Both the position numbers and the translations under genes were made by a program. Below, piece by piece: positions 17,178-27,154 of a stretch of DNA of 64,000 bases (its first letter is position 1; every line of letters starts with the position of its first letter). The stretch comes from Gymnodinialimonas ceratoperidinii (GTDB lineage: Bacteria > Pseudomonadota > Alphaproteobacteria > Rhodobacterales > Rhodobacteraceae). Under the pieces are notes generated by a model. It had not been told where the DNA came from. It worked only from the letters and a program-made list of their open reading frames with translations, and did not search any database. Location of the stretch: contig NZ_CP079194.1 in the NCBI RefSeq assembly GCF_019297855.1, positions 372,001-436,000 on the forward strand, in the 5' to 3' direction.

Positions 17178-18161
17178 ATGGCCAAACTCGTCACCATTTT
17201 CGGCGGATCCGGCTTCGTTGGCCGCTATATCGCCCGTCGCATGGCCAAAGACGGCTGGCGCGTGCGCGTTGCCGTCCGTCGCCCGAACGAAGCGCTGTTC
17301 GTGAAGCCCTACGGCGTTGTGGGGCAGGTGGAGCCGATCCTCGCGAATATCCGCGACGAGGGATCCGTGCGCGCCGCGATCCGGGGTGCCGATGCTGTCG
17401 TCAACTGCGTCGGGACGTTCGACGCGGGCGGCAAGAACAATTTTCAGGCGGTGCAGCATGAGGGCGCAGCCCTTCTGGCGCGCGTCGCAGCGGAAGAAGG
17501 CGCCGTCAACTTCGTCCAGATCTCGGCCATTGGCGCGGATGAGGACAGTGAAAGCCTCTACGCCAAATCCAAGGCCCAGGGCGAGGCGGCGGTGCTCGAG
17601 GCATTTCCCAACGCCACGATCCTGCGGCCTTCCGTGATCTTTGGCCCGGAGGATGCGTTCTTCAACCGGTTCGCCGGCATGACGCGCAATTCGCCGATCC
17701 TTCCCGTCGCGGGCGCCGACACACGTTTCCAACCTGTCTATGTCGACGATGTGGCCCAGGCCGCCGTCCTCGGGGCGCAGGGTCTGGCAACGGGCACCTA
17801 TGAGCTTGGCGGACCGGACACGGCGACCTTCCGCGAGCTGATGGAGAAGATGCTGAACGTCGTGCGGCGGCGTCGTCTGATCGTGAACATGCCGTTCTTC
17901 TTCGCAGGCATCCTGGGTTCGATCCTCGATTTCATGTCCACGATCACGGGCGGTCTGTTCAACAATTCGATCCTGACGCGCGATCAGGTGCGCAGCCTCC
18001 AGTACGACAACGTGGTGGCCGACGATGCCAGGACGTTTGCCGATCTGGGGATCGAGCCGACGTCGATGGACGTGGTGTTGGAAGATTACCTCTGGCCCTA
18101 TCGGCCTGCGGGGCAGTTCTCCGACATTCAGGAAAGCGCCAAGAACCTCCGCGAAGGTTGA
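17178..18161 (+). CDS. Complex I NDUFA9 subunit family protein (atypical SDR)
   Basis: A 327-residue NAD(P)-binding Rossmann protein. The dinucleotide motif GGSGFVG lies at residues 9-15, followed by the Arg-rich strand (VRVAVRRP) and the ADAVVNCVG segment. These match atypical short-chain dehydrogenases related to mitochondrial NDUFA9, common in alphaproteobacteria. In mitochondria the protein is an accessory complex I subunit that binds NADPH but is not known to be catalytic; the bacterial role is unproven. AAGGAG lies nine bases before the ATG. It converges with uppP, with only six bases between the two genes. Confidence 0.9.
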   Translation: MAKLVTIFGGSGFVGRYIARRMAKDGWRVRVAVRRPNEALFVKPYGVVGQVEPILANIRDEGSVRAAIRGADAVVNCVGTFDAGGKNNFQAVQHEGAALLARVAAEEGAVNFVQISAIGADEDSESLYAKSKAQGEAAVLEAFPNATILRPSVIFGPEDAFFNRFAGMTRNSPILPVAGADTRFQPVYVDDVAQAAVLGAQGLATGTYELGGPDTATFRELMEKMLNVVRRRRLIVNMPFFFAGILGSILDFMSTITGGLFNNSILTRDQVRSLQYDNVVADDARTFADLGIEPTSMDVVLEDYLWPYRPAGQFSDIQESAKNLREG

Positions 18162-18167
18162 GCCTCT

Positions 18168-18971
18168 TCAGGTGTAAGCGATCAGCAGCAGAACTACGCC
18201 CAGGATCACGCGGTAGATCACGTAGGGCGTGAAGCTGACCGCGCGCAACAGTTTGAACATCAGCACCAGCGCGCAGAGGGCGGCGATGAAGGAGAGCGCC
18301 GCCGCAATCGCCCCATCCCGCGCGGTTTGCATGTCTGCGGTCGCAATGACCTCCGCGCCGGCAAAGACCCCGGACGCTATGATCGTGGGGATCGACATCA
18401 GCATCGCGATACGGGCCGCGCTCTCGCGATCGTAACCCAGATACCGCGCCGCGCTGATGGTGATGCCTGACCGGGAGGTGCCGGGTATCAGCGCGACAGC
18501 CTGCCAAAGCCCCATGATTATCGCGTGGCGCAGGCTCCACTCCTCGGCGTGTTTCTCATGCGAGCCTTTCTGGTCGAACCAGTAGAGCACGAGACCGAAG
18601 AGAAGCATTGTCCAGCCGATCACCGCAATCGAGCGCAGGCTGTCGTAGATACCGGTGATTTCCAGAAACAACCCGAACAGGATCACCGGGATCGTCGAGA
18701 GCACCAACAGTATCGCCAGCTTCGCCCCGGGCGTATCCACACGCCCGGTGAGCATCCGCGGCGTGCCAATGAGCGCCGCTTTCACGTCACGCCAGAAGTA
18801 CAGGATCACGGCACCCAACGTGCCGACGTGAACGGCCACATCGATTGCCTGCCCCTGATCCTCTGACCCCAGAAGATTCGGGAGCAGGATCAGGTGTCCG
18901 GACGACGAAACGGGCAAGAACTCCGTCACACCTTGAATTAATGCGAGAAGGAAGAGTGTGAGCAGGTCCAT
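18168..18971 (-). CDS. uppP: Undecaprenyl-diphosphate phosphatase
   Basis: An integral membrane enzyme that recycles the C55 lipid carrier by removing one phosphate from undecaprenyl diphosphate, needed for peptidoglycan and other envelope polymers; overproduction gives bacitracin resistance. The 267-residue length fits the BacA/UppP family. The first active-site motif TEFLPVSSSGHL (Glu17 to Leu27) and the second PGTSRSGIT loop with the essential Arg are present, among about seven or eight membrane helices. GGAG lies six bases before the ATG. The upstream 200 bases to gltD are AT-rich and probably hold divergent promoters. Confidence 0.96.
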   Translation of the reverse strand: MDLLTLFLLALIQGVTEFLPVSSSGHLILLPNLLGSEDQGQAIDVAVHVGTLGAVILYFWRDVKAALIGTPRMLTGRVDTPGAKLAILLVLSTIPVILFGLFLEITGIYDSLRSIAVIGWTMLLFGLVLYWFDQKGSHEKHAEEWSLRHAIIMGLWQAVALIPGTSRSGITISAARYLGYDRESAARIAMLMSIPTIIASGVFAGAEVIATADMQTARDGAIAAALSFIAALCALVLMFKLLRAVSFTPYVIYRVILGVVLLLIAYT

Positions 18972-19176
18972 ATTTGGCTCCGAGTACGTCGTTCTAACTA
19001 TCGATAATTATTTGTTAAAATTGAAATTAGGTAACGTTAGCTGACCAAATTTCGGTACGGTCTGTTGCGGCAGAGTGTCCAAGGTCATCGAAAAGCACCA
19101 AATAGGTCAGCATAGCTGTCTTTTTATCCCCAAAGGCCCCGGTTATACGGACGTTCTAATCGACGGAGGAAGCGTT

Positions 19177-20613
19177 GTGGCCAAGCAACCCATGTTGAAA
19201 TTCGTGACCGTGGGCAAGGAAATGCCCGAAAAGCGGGAAGCGGACCAGCGGAAAGAAGATTTCGCCGAAATCTACGGCGAGTATGCAACGGCGAAGGCGG
19301 CAGAGCAGGCCGGTCGTTGCAGCCAATGTGGTGTGCCCTACTGCCAATCCCATTGCCCGTTGCACAACAACATCCCCGATTGGCTGAAACTGACGGCCGA
19401 GGGGCGGCTGCGCGAGGCCTACGATATCTCGCAGGCAACCAACACATTTCCGGAGATTTGCGGCCGGATCTGCCCACAGGATCGGCTCTGCGAAGGCAAT
19501 TGCGTCATCGAGCAGTCGGGACACGGCACTGTCACCATCGGCTCCGTCGAGAAATATATTACAGATACCGCGTGGGATAACGGTTGGGTCATGCCCATCG
19601 CCCCGGCGGAAGAGCGCCCCGAGTCCGTTGGTATCATCGGCGCCGGTCCGGGCGGCCTGGCTGCCGCCGACATGCTGCGTCGCGCAGGGCTGCAGGTGAC
19701 GGTCTATGATCGCTACGACCGGTCCGGCGGGCTGATGATGTACGGCATTCCCGGCTTCAAGCTGGAAAAAGACGTCGTCGTGCGTCGCAACAAGCAACTT
19801 GAAGACGGCGGCGTGAAATTCGTTCTGAACTGCAACGTGGGCGAGGATATCTCCTTCTCCGAGATCCGCGAGAAGCACGATTTCGTCGTGATCGCCACGG
19901 GCGTTTACAAATCCCGTGAGCTGGACGGCCCCGGTTCGGGCAGCGGCGGCATCATCCGCGCGATCGACTACCTGACCGCATCAAACCGCAAGTCATTCGG
20001 CGACGACGTGCCCGAATTCGAAAGCGGTGAGTTGAGCGCCGAGGGCAAGCGCGTCGTCGTCATCGGCGGCGGCGACACGGCGATGGACTGCGTGCGCACC
20101 GCGACGCGGCAGGGCGCGACATCGGTCAAGTGCCTCTACCGCCGCGACGAGGCGAACATGCCGGGCTCCATGCGCGAAGTGCAGAACGCCAAGGAAGAGG
20201 GCGTCGATTTCGTCTGGCTCTCCTCTCCCAAGGGCTTCACCGACGGCAAGGGTGCCGTGAATGGCGTGATGATCCAGAAGATGCGTCTGGGCGCTCCCGA
20301 CCAGACCGGGCGGCAAAGCCCGGAAATCATCGAGAACGCGGATTACATCGAAGAAGCCGACATGGTCATCAAGGCGCTCGGTTTCTCGCCCGAAGATCTG
20401 CCGACGCTCTGGGATACGCCCGAACTTGAGGTGACCCGGTGGGGCACCGTGAAAGCCAGCCGCACCCATGAGACCGAGCTGCCGAACGTCTATGCCGTGG
20501 GCGATATCGTCCGGGGCGCGAGCCTTGTGGTCTGGGCGATCCGTGACGGACGCGAAGCCGCGGAGGCGATTCTGGAACGCGTGTATCTTGGTGCCACCGT
20601 GGCCGCTGAGTAG
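19177..20613 (+). CDS. gltD: Glutamate synthase small subunit
   Basis: The small subunit takes electrons from NADPH through FAD and iron-sulphur centres and passes them to GltB. Seen are the N-terminal cysteine clusters (CSQCGVPYCQSHCP and CGRICPQDRLCEGNC) for 4Fe-4S centres, the FAD motif GAGPGGLAAAD, the NADP motif GGGDTAMDC and the C-terminal VYAVGDIVRG. The frame extends upstream to a GTG at 19075, but GTG 19177 is chosen: GGAGG lies seven bases before it and the product begins MAKQPMLKFV, as expected for the family (478 residues). The order gltD-X-gltB is the reverse of the enteric gltBD. Confidence 0.95.
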   Translation: MAKQPMLKFVTVGKEMPEKREADQRKEDFAEIYGEYATAKAAEQAGRCSQCGVPYCQSHCPLHNNIPDWLKLTAEGRLREAYDISQATNTFPEICGRICPQDRLCEGNCVIEQSGHGTVTIGSVEKYITDTAWDNGWVMPIAPAEERPESVGIIGAGPGGLAAADMLRRAGLQVTVYDRYDRSGGLMMYGIPGFKLEKDVVVRRNKQLEDGGVKFVLNCNVGEDISFSEIREKHDFVVIATGVYKSRELDGPGSGSGGIIRAIDYLTASNRKSFGDDVPEFESGELSAEGKRVVVIGGGDTAMDCVRTATRQGATSVKCLYRRDEANMPGSMREVQNAKEEGVDFVWLSSPKGFTDGKGAVNGVMIQKMRLGAPDQTGRQSPEIIENADYIEEADMVIKALGFSPEDLPTLWDTPELEVTRWGTVKASRTHETELPNVYAVGDIVRGASLVVWAIRDGREAAEAILERVYLGATVAAE

Positions 20614-20672
20614 TCGCCCCCTCGGCGCGCTCGATGGGGCCACGGCCTGAAACTGACAAGAAAGCTGACCGA

Positions 20673-21413
20673 ATGAACGCCATTCGCAAACAGATCCTCA
20701 CCGCTGCGCTGGGCATGGCCATTCTGGCCAGCGCCCCCGTCGCTGCGAACGCACAGGGTGCGAACACGCAATTCGCGGTGCCTGACGGATGTACGGCTTT
20801 CCTGACGGTTCAGTCCCGCTCGTGCCTCATCGCTCATTATTGGACGTGTGAGGCGGACCCGGAAGGCACCCATTGGCGGGTAACCCTCGATCAGGAAGGC
20901 GCCTTCTACCTGAATTATACGGACACGGAGTTTCGCTGGCTGCGCGCCTTCAATCTCCGCAGCGGCTCCACCGACACGTTGATCGAGCCCGAGGACGATC
21001 CGGCTTCCCTGTCGGACCTTCTGGAAACCGGCAGCGACACGATGGCCTTCTCTGTCCGCGAAGAGCGCGCCGAAGGCACGTTCCGTCGCGATTACACCGG
21101 GTACGACAGGCTGACCGGAGCCTCTGTCACCGTCGACGGCGAGGAGCTTCTCGTCACCGATTTCGCCTACCAGTGGGAAACCGAAGCAGGCCCGAGAGAG
21201 ACCGAAGGCAGCCAATTCGTGAGCCCGCGTCTTGGCCTGTTTTTTGGCGGGTTAGAGACTGTCACAACGCCATCCGGCGAGGTGTTCGAGGGCAACTACA
21301 GCCCGATGGAGTTCGCCGAACCGGGCGAGGCAGGGTTCCTCTCGACCACACCGCAGTACGATTGCGGCGACGTGATGAGTAGAGCCACGTCTCCCGTTGG
21401 TGACTTCGGATGA
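20673..21413 (+). CDS. Secreted protein of unknown function between gltD and gltB
   Basis: A 246-residue protein with a clear Sec signal peptide ending in VAANAQ. The mature part is beta-rich and acidic and has four cysteines (VPDGC, SRSC, YWTC, YDCGD) that could form two periplasmic disulphides. I do not recognise a family. ATG 20673 is preferred to the in-frame ATG at 20634 because it begins the signal peptide and follows AAGAAAG. It lies 59 bases after gltD and 112 bases before gltB, all on the same strand, so it may be co-transcribed with glutamate synthase even though it is exported. No link to nitrogen metabolism can be read from the sequence. Confidence 0.75.
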   Translation: MNAIRKQILTAALGMAILASAPVAANAQGANTQFAVPDGCTAFLTVQSRSCLIAHYWTCEADPEGTHWRVTLDQEGAFYLNYTDTEFRWLRAFNLRSGSTDTLIEPEDDPASLSDLLETGSDTMAFSVREERAEGTFRRDYTGYDRLTGASVTVDGEELLVTDFAYQWETEAGPRETEGSQFVSPRLGLFFGGLETVTTPSGEVFEGNYSPMEFAEPGEAGFLSTTPQYDCGDVMSRATSPVGDFG

Positions 21414-21525
21414 TCGTTCTCGCATACGCAGCAGGCTCTGACCTGCTGATTAGACACACATTCAGTGAACTGTGCCGCTCCCAAGCGCCGGTCGCTTCCA
21501 GCGTTTTATCCTGAGGAGGATGACT

Positions 21526-24500
21526 ATGACCCAATTCGACGCCAACTGGGCCGCCGCCGAAGAGGCGAAGCGCAAATGGATGGAAGAAAACGGCATGTTC
21601 CGCGAAGAGGACGAGCATTCGTCCTGCGGTGTGGGGCTTGTGGTTTCCATTGACGGCAAGCCCACGCGGTCGGTCGTAGAGGCGGGCATCTCCGCGCTCA
21701 AGGCGATCTGGCACCGCGGCGCGGTGGACGCGGATGGCAAGACCGGTGACGGCGCCGGCATCCACGTGCAGATCCCCGTGCCCTTCTTCGCCGAGCAGGT
21801 GCAGCGCACCGGCCACGAGATGCGCGACGAGCTGATGGCGGTGGGCCAGGTCTTCCTGCCGCGCAGCGACTTCGGCGCGCAGGAGGTTTGCCGGACCATC
21901 GTGGAATCCGAGGTTCTGCGGATGGGCTATTACATCTACGGCTGGCGCCACGTGCCGGTGGATGTGACCTGCCTTGGCGAGAAGGCCAACGCCACCCGCC
22001 CCGAGATCGAGCAGATCATCATCTCCAACGCCAAGGGCGTCGACGAAGAGACCTTCGAGCGCGAGCTCTACGTCATCCGTCGCCGGATCGAGAAGGCCGC
22101 CGCCGCGGCCGGCGTGCGCGAGCTTTACCTCTGTTCGCTGTCCTGCCGCTCGGTGATCTACAAGGGCATGATGCTGGCCGAGCAGGTGGCGGAGTTCTAC
22201 CCCGACCTGCAGGATGAGCGTTTCGAGAGCGCCTTCGCGATCTACCACCAGCGCTATTCCACCAACACCTTCCCCCAGTGGTGGCTCGCGCAGCCGTTCC
22301 GCATGTTGGCCCACAACGGCGAGATCAACACGCTCAAGGGCAACCTGAACTGGATGAAAAGCCACGAGATCCGCATGGCCTCGGGCTTCTTCGGAGACAT
22401 GGCCGAGGACATCAAGCCGATCGTCGCGGGCGGCTCCAGCGACTCCGCCGCGCTGGATGCGGTCTTTGAGGTCATGGTCCGCGCCGGCCGCTCCGCACCG
22501 ATGGCCAAGACCATGCTGGTGCCTGAGGCATGGAGCCAGACGGCGACCGAGCTGCCGAAGCCCTGGCTCGACATGTATTCCTACTGCAACTCCGTGATGG
22601 AGCCCTGGGACGGCCCCGCCGCGCTGGCGATGACCGACGGGCGTTGGGTCTGTGCCGGGCTCGACCGGAGCGGCCTGCGCCCGATGCGCTATGTCGTGAC
22701 CGGTGACGGCTTGCTGATCGCAGGGTCCGAGACCGGCATGGTCCCGGTCGATGAAGCGAACGTCGTTGAAAAGGGCGCGTTGGGCCCCGGTCAGATGATC
22801 GCCGTCGACATGCAGGACCAGGCTCTGTTCCACGACTCCGAGATCAAGGATGCGCTTGCAGCCAGCCGCGATTTCGGCGGGTGGGTCAGCCGGATCACCG
22901 ATCTCGAGAAAGAGACCAGCGGGCAGACGGAACAGGCTCTATTCAGCGGTGCAGAGTTGCGTCGCCGTCAGGTCGCGGCGGGCTACAGCATCGAGGAAGT
23001 CGAGCAGATCCTCGCGCCCATGGCCGAGGACGCGAAAGAGGCGCTGGCCTCCATGGGCGACGACACGCCAAGCGCGGTGCTCTCCTCCCAGTATCGGCCC
23101 CTGTCGCACTACTTCCGGCAGAACTTCAGCCAGGTTACCAACCCGCCCATCGACAGCCTGCGCGAATACCGCGTGATGTCCCTGAAGACGCGGTTCGGCA
23201 ACCTGAAGAACGTGCTGGACGAAGACAGCTCGCAGACCGAGATCCTCGTGCTCAACAGCCCCTTCGTGGCGAACGCGCAGTTCGACAAGATGGTGAGCTA
23301 CTTCGGCGATTCCGTCGCGACGCTGGATTGTACCTTCGAGGCGGGCGGAGAGAGCGGCGCGTTGCGCAAGGGGCTGGAGCGGCTGCGGGCCGAGGCCGAG
23401 GATGCCGTACGCTCCGGCGCGGGGCACATCGTTTTGACCGATCAGGGTCAAGGCGAAGGTCGTGTGGCGATACCGATGATCCTTGCCACCAGTGCCGTTC
23501 ATTCGGGCCTGACCCGCAAGGGTCTGCGGACCTTCTGCTCGCTCAACGTGCGCTCGGCCGAGTGCATTGACCCGCATTACTTCGCCGTTCTCGTCGGCTG
23601 TGGCGCCACCACGGTGAATGCCTACTTGGCGCAAGACAGCATCGCTGACCGGATCGACCGCGGGTTGATCGAAGGCACCCTGACCGAGGCGATGGCCCGC
23701 TACCGCGCGGCGATCGACGCGGGCCTGCTCAAGATTATGGGCAAGATGGGCATCTCGGTGATCTCATCCTACCGGGGCGGCTTGAACTTCGAGGCGGTGG
23801 GCCTCTCGCGTGCGATGGTCGCGGAATATTTCCCCGGCATGCTCAGCCGGATCAGCGGTATCGGCGTCAGCGGTCTGCAGACCAAGGTGGAGGAGGTCCA
23901 CGCCAAGGGCTTCCTGCGCGGTGAAGGTGTTCTGCCCATCGGTGGTTTATACAAGGCGCGCCGCTCGGGTGAGACCCACGCGTGGCAGGCGACGAACATG
24001 CATATCCTGCAAGAAGCCTGTAACCGCGCCTCTTACGGGCTTTGGAAGCAGTATTCGGCCCAGATGCGGATGAACCCGCCGATCCACCTGCGCGATTTGA
24101 TGGCGATCAAGCCGATGGGTGCCCCGGTCCCGATCGAGGAAGTCGAGAGCATCACCTCGATCCGCAAGCGTTTTGTCACGCCCGGCATGTCGCTCGGCGC
24201 GCTGTCGCCCGAAGCGCACAAGACCCTGAACGTTGCGATGAACCGGATCGGTGCGAAGTCCGACTCGGGCGAGGGCGGCGAAGATCCGGCGCATTTCGTG
24301 CCCGAGCCCAACGGTGACAACCCAAGCGCCAAGATCAAGCAGGTCGCCTCTGGCCGGTTCGGTGTGACCGCCGAATACCTGAACCAGTGTGAAGAGCTGG
24401 AGATCAAGGTCGCCCAGGGCGCCAAGCCCGGAGAGGGCGGTCAGTTGCCCGGCATGAAGGTCACCGACCTGATTGCACGGCTGCGTCATTCCACGCCCGG

Positions 24501-26061
24501 CGTGATGCTGATCTCTCCGCCGCCGCACCACGACATCTACTCGATCGAGGACCTCGCGCAGCTGATCTACGACCTCAAGCAGATCAACCCGCGTTGCAAG
24601 GTGACGGTGAAGCTTGTTGCCTCCTCCGGCGTTGGCACGATCGCGGCGGGTGTGGCCAAGGCCAAGGCCGACGTGATCCTGATTTCCGGTCACAACGGCG
24701 GCACCGGCGCAAGCCCTGCCACCTCGATCAAATACGCCGGCCTCCCGTGGGAGATGGGCCTGACCGAGGCGCATCAGGTTCTGGCGATGAACAACCTGCG
24801 CGGTCGCGTGACCCTGCGGACCGATGGTGGCCTGCGCACCGGGCGCGACATCGTCATGGCGGCGATGATGGGGGCCGAGGAATACGGCATCGGCACCGCC
24901 GCGCTGATCGCCATGGGCTGCATCATGGTGCGTCAGTGCCAGTCCAACACCTGCCCGGTGGGCGTCTGCACGCAAGACGAAGCACTCCGTGACAAGTTCA
25001 CGGGCAACGCCGACAAGGTGGTGAACCTGATCACCTTCTATGCCGAGGAAGTGCGCGAGATCCTGGCCGAGATCGGGGCTCGCAGCCTCGACGAGGTGAT
25101 CGGCCGCGCTGACCTGCTGAGCCAGGTGAGCCGGGGTGCGGCGCATCTGGATGACCTCGACCTCAACCCGATGCTCATCACCGTCGATGGCGCGGATCGG
25201 ATCGTCTACGACCGGAACAAGCCGCGCAATGCGGTGCCGGATACGCTGGATGCACAGATCGTGAAGGATGCCGACCGCTTCCTGCAGGATGGCGAGAAGA
25301 TGCAGCTTTCCTACGCGGTGCAGAACACGCAGCGGACCATCGGCACGCGCACCTCGAGCCATATCGTCAAGAACTTCGGGATGCGCAACGACCTGCAGCC
25401 GGACCATCTGACGGTGAAGCTGAAGGGCTCGGCTGGCCAATCGCTCGGCGCCTTCGCGGCGCCGGGTCTGAAGCTGGAGGTTTCGGGCGATAGCAACGAC
25501 TACGTCGGCAAGGGCCTCTCGGGGGGCACCATCGTGGTGCGTCCGCCGATGGCCTCGCCGCTGAAGGCGTCCGAGAACGTGATCATCGGCAACACGGTGC
25601 TTTACGGGGCGACCGATGGCTACCTCTTTGCCGCAGGTCGCGCGGGCGAGCGGTTTGCCGTCCGCAACTCGGGCGCGAAAACGGTGATCGAGGGCTGCGG
25701 CTCCAATGGTTGCGAGTACATGACTGGCGGTGTCGTCGTCATCCTCGGCTCGATCAGCGCGAACTTCGGGGCGGGCATGACGGGCGGGATGGCCTATCTC
25801 TACGATCCCGACGGCGATGCCCTGCCGCAGATGAACATGGAAACGCTGGTGACCTGCCCTGTGACGGTCGACCACTGGGAAGCGCAGCTGCGCGATCTGG
25901 TGGAGCGCCATGCCGAAGAGACCGGCAGCGTGAAGGCGCGCGACATCCTGCAACATTGGGAAACCGAGCGCGCCAATTTCGTTCAGGTCTGCCCGAAAGA
26001 AATGCTCGACAAGATCCCGGTCGGTCTGGGTCTCGAAGAGACCGCCGTTCCGGCAGAGTAA
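21526..26061 (+). CDS. gltB: Glutamate synthase large subunit
   Basis: A 1511-residue enzyme that hydrolyses glutamine and transfers the ammonia to 2-oxoglutarate, making two glutamates. The first 33 residues are a propeptide, and cleavage exposes the catalytic Cys34 in HSSCGVGLV. The class II amidotransferase domain covers about 34-430, the FMN-binding synthase domain about 800-1200, and the GXGXG beta-helix the C-terminus. The 3Fe-4S cysteines lie in CIMVRQCQSNTCPVGVC. GAGGAGG at 21513-21519 sits six bases before ATG 21526; ATG 21520 overlaps the ribosome site and is less likely. A strong bidirectional terminator follows. Confidence 0.97.
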   Translation: MTQFDANWAAAEEAKRKWMEENGMFREEDEHSSCGVGLVVSIDGKPTRSVVEAGISALKAIWHRGAVDADGKTGDGAGIHVQIPVPFFAEQVQRTGHEMRDELMAVGQVFLPRSDFGAQEVCRTIVESEVLRMGYYIYGWRHVPVDVTCLGEKANATRPEIEQIIISNAKGVDEETFERELYVIRRRIEKAAAAAGVRELYLCSLSCRSVIYKGMMLAEQVAEFYPDLQDERFESAFAIYHQRYSTNTFPQWWLAQPFRMLAHNGEINTLKGNLNWMKSHEIRMASGFFGDMAEDIKPIVAGGSSDSAALDAVFEVMVRAGRSAPMAKTMLVPEAWSQTATELPKPWLDMYSYCNSVMEPWDGPAALAMTDGRWVCAGLDRSGLRPMRYVVTGDGLLIAGSETGMVPVDEANVVEKGALGPGQMIAVDMQDQALFHDSEIKDALAASRDFGGWVSRITDLEKETSGQTEQALFSGAELRRRQVAAGYSIEEVEQILAPMAEDAKEALASMGDDTPSAVLSSQYRPLSHYFRQNFSQVTNPPIDSLREYRVMSLKTRFGNLKNVLDEDSSQTEILVLNSPFVANAQFDKMVSYFGDSVATLDCTFEAGGESGALRKGLERLRAEAEDAVRSGAGHIVLTDQGQGEGRVAIPMILATSAVHSGLTRKGLRTFCSLNVRSAECIDPHYFAVLVGCGATTVNAYLAQDSIADRIDRGLIEGTLTEAMARYRAAIDAGLLKIMGKMGISVISSYRGGLNFEAVGLSRAMVAEYFPGMLSRISGIGVSGLQTKVEEVHAKGFLRGEGVLPIGGLYKARRSGETHAWQATNMHILQEACNRASYGLWKQYSAQMRMNPPIHLRDLMAIKPMGAPVPIEEVESITSIRKRFVTPGMSLGALSPEAHKTLNVAMNRIGAKSDSGEGGEDPAHFVPEPNGDNPSAKIKQVASGRFGVTAEYLNQCEELEIKVAQGAKPGEGGQLPGMKVTDLIARLRHSTPGVMLISPPPHHDIYSIEDLAQLIYDLKQINPRCKVTVKLVASSGVGTIAAGVAKAKADVILISGHNGGTGASPATSIKYAGLPWEMGLTEAHQVLAMNNLRGRVTLRTDGGLRTGRDIVMAAMMGAEEYGIGTAALIAMGCIMVRQCQSNTCPVGVCTQDEALRDKFTGNADKVVNLITFYAEEVREILAEIGARSLDEVIGRADLLSQVSRGAAHLDDLDLNPMLITVDGADRIVYDRNKPRNAVPDTLDAQIVKDADRFLQDGEKMQLSYAVQNTQRTIGTRTSSHIVKNFGMRNDLQPDHLTVKLKGSAGQSLGAFAAPGLKLEVSGDSNDYVGKGLSGGTIVVRPPMASPLKASENVIIGNTVLYGATDGYLFAAGRAGERFAVRNSGAKTVIEGCGSNGCEYMTGGVVVILGSISANFGAGMTGGMAYLYDPDGDALPQMNMETLVTCPVTVDHWEAQLRDLVERHAEETGSVKARDILQHWETERANFVQVCPKEMLDKIPVGLGLEETAVPAE

Positions 26062-26076
26062 ACCGCCCGTCGACAA

Positions 26077-26116
26077 AAAAGCCCCCGCTCCGCAGTTAAG
26101 CAGGGCGGGGGCTTTT
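26077..26116. terminator. Bidirectional intrinsic terminator between gltB and serB
   Basis: AAAAGCCCCCGC (26077-26088) pairs perfectly with GCGGGGGCTTTT (26105-26116) around a 16-base loop, with A-runs on the left and T-runs on the right. It serves converging gltB and serB. Confidence 0.9.
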
Positions 26117-26144
26117 GTCTGTTCAGGCCTACGCGGCGGTCCGC

Positions 26145-27020
26145 TCAGGCAGAGACGAAATCCGACTTCGCGTAACCTTGGATGAACAAAAGCGCCGTCA
26201 GATCGCCGTGATTGATGCGGTGCTTTGCCTGCTCCTGCACGGTTGGCTTGGCGTGCAACGCCACGCCGGTGCCGGCCAATTGAAGCATCCCCAGATCATT
26301 GGCCCCATCGCCTACCGCCAGCACATCGTCAGGCTGGATACCGAGGCTCTTTGTGATCCGCCGGAGAGCTTCCACCTTTGCGTCGCGGCCCACGATCGGG
26401 CGCGCGACGTCGCCTGTCAGGACACCGTTTTCGGCGAGCAGGACGTTGGCCTGATGCTCATCAAAGCCGAGTTTTTCTGCGATGGCTTGCGTAAATGCGG
26501 TGAAACCACCGGACACCAGCGCGCAATGAGCGCCATGGGCTTTAATGGTCGCGAGCAATGTCGCACCGCCCGGCATCAAGGTGATGCGCCGTTCCAGCAC
26601 CGTGGCGATGGTGCTTTCGGGGAGACCTTTCAGAAGTCCCACACGCTCCAGCAGCGCGGCCTCGAAATCCAACTCGCCATTCATGGCGCGGGATGTGATC
26701 GCCGCGACACGCTCTCCGAAACCGGCCTCGTCTGCCAGCTCGTCGATGCATTCCTGCTGGATAATGGTGCTGTCCATGTCGGCCAGCAGAACCTTACGCT
26801 TCCGATCCTCCGCCTTCTGCCAGACCATATCTACGCCCTCGGCGCTCAGGCTCTCCCACACCGTCTGAATGTTGCGCGGGATTTTCGGCACGTCGAATTC
26901 CGCGCAATGGTTCGGGTCCAGCCAGGTCGCATCGCCCCCTCCCATCGCGTTGCGCAGGTTCGTCACGAGGCTCGCGTCAAGGTACATGGCGTGGTTTGTC
27001 AGCAGAGTGACCGTGTGCAT
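26145..27020 (-). CDS. serB: Phosphoserine phosphatase
   Basis: The last step of serine synthesis: hydrolysis of O-phosphoserine to serine and phosphate. The 291-residue HAD-superfamily enzyme has the nucleophile motif DMDSTI, then the capped insert with ECIDELAD, the SGGF motif II, the Lys in motif III and GDGANDLGML as motif IV. The N-terminal ~80 residues are the ACT-like domain seen in longer SerB proteins. The start is taken at ATG 27020 (MHTVTLL), ten residues inside the longest frame, because it matches the family start; GGAG lies about eleven bases upstream. serC and serA lie 4-8 kb away, so the pathway is loosely clustered. Confidence 0.95.
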   Translation of the reverse strand: MHTVTLLTNHAMYLDASLVTNLRNAMGGGDATWLDPNHCAEFDVPKIPRNIQTVWESLSAEGVDMVWQKAEDRKRKVLLADMDSTIIQQECIDELADEAGFGERVAAITSRAMNGELDFEAALLERVGLLKGLPESTIATVLERRITLMPGGATLLATIKAHGAHCALVSGGFTAFTQAIAEKLGFDEHQANVLLAENGVLTGDVARPIVGRDAKVEALRRITKSLGIQPDDVLAVGDGANDLGMLQLAGTGVALHAKPTVQEQAKHRINHGDLTALLFIQGYAKSDFVSA

Positions 27021-27154
27021 CGTCAGAAGGCTCCAAGAAATTTTGGGCACATTAAGGCGCGACGGGATGATGGGCTAGGGCCAACGTGAGCGGTTGTCAG
27101 GTAGGTGGCGGCGGCGCTTGAACATCACGTGTCTGCGCCGCCGATCAGAGCCGT

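Noticed and set aside
19075..19176. Longer gltD starting at GTG 19075
   Set aside because: The added 34 residues have no family likeness, and GGAGG sits seven bases before GTG 19177.
18972..19176. NtrC or sigma-54 control site upstream of gltD
   Set aside because: The region is AT-rich, but I could not find a convincing GG-N10-GC sigma-54 element or an NtrC palindrome.
23947..26076. 709-codon open frame on the minus strand
   Set aside because: It lies entirely antisense to gltB and has the composition of a GC-rich shadow frame, without any recognisable domain.
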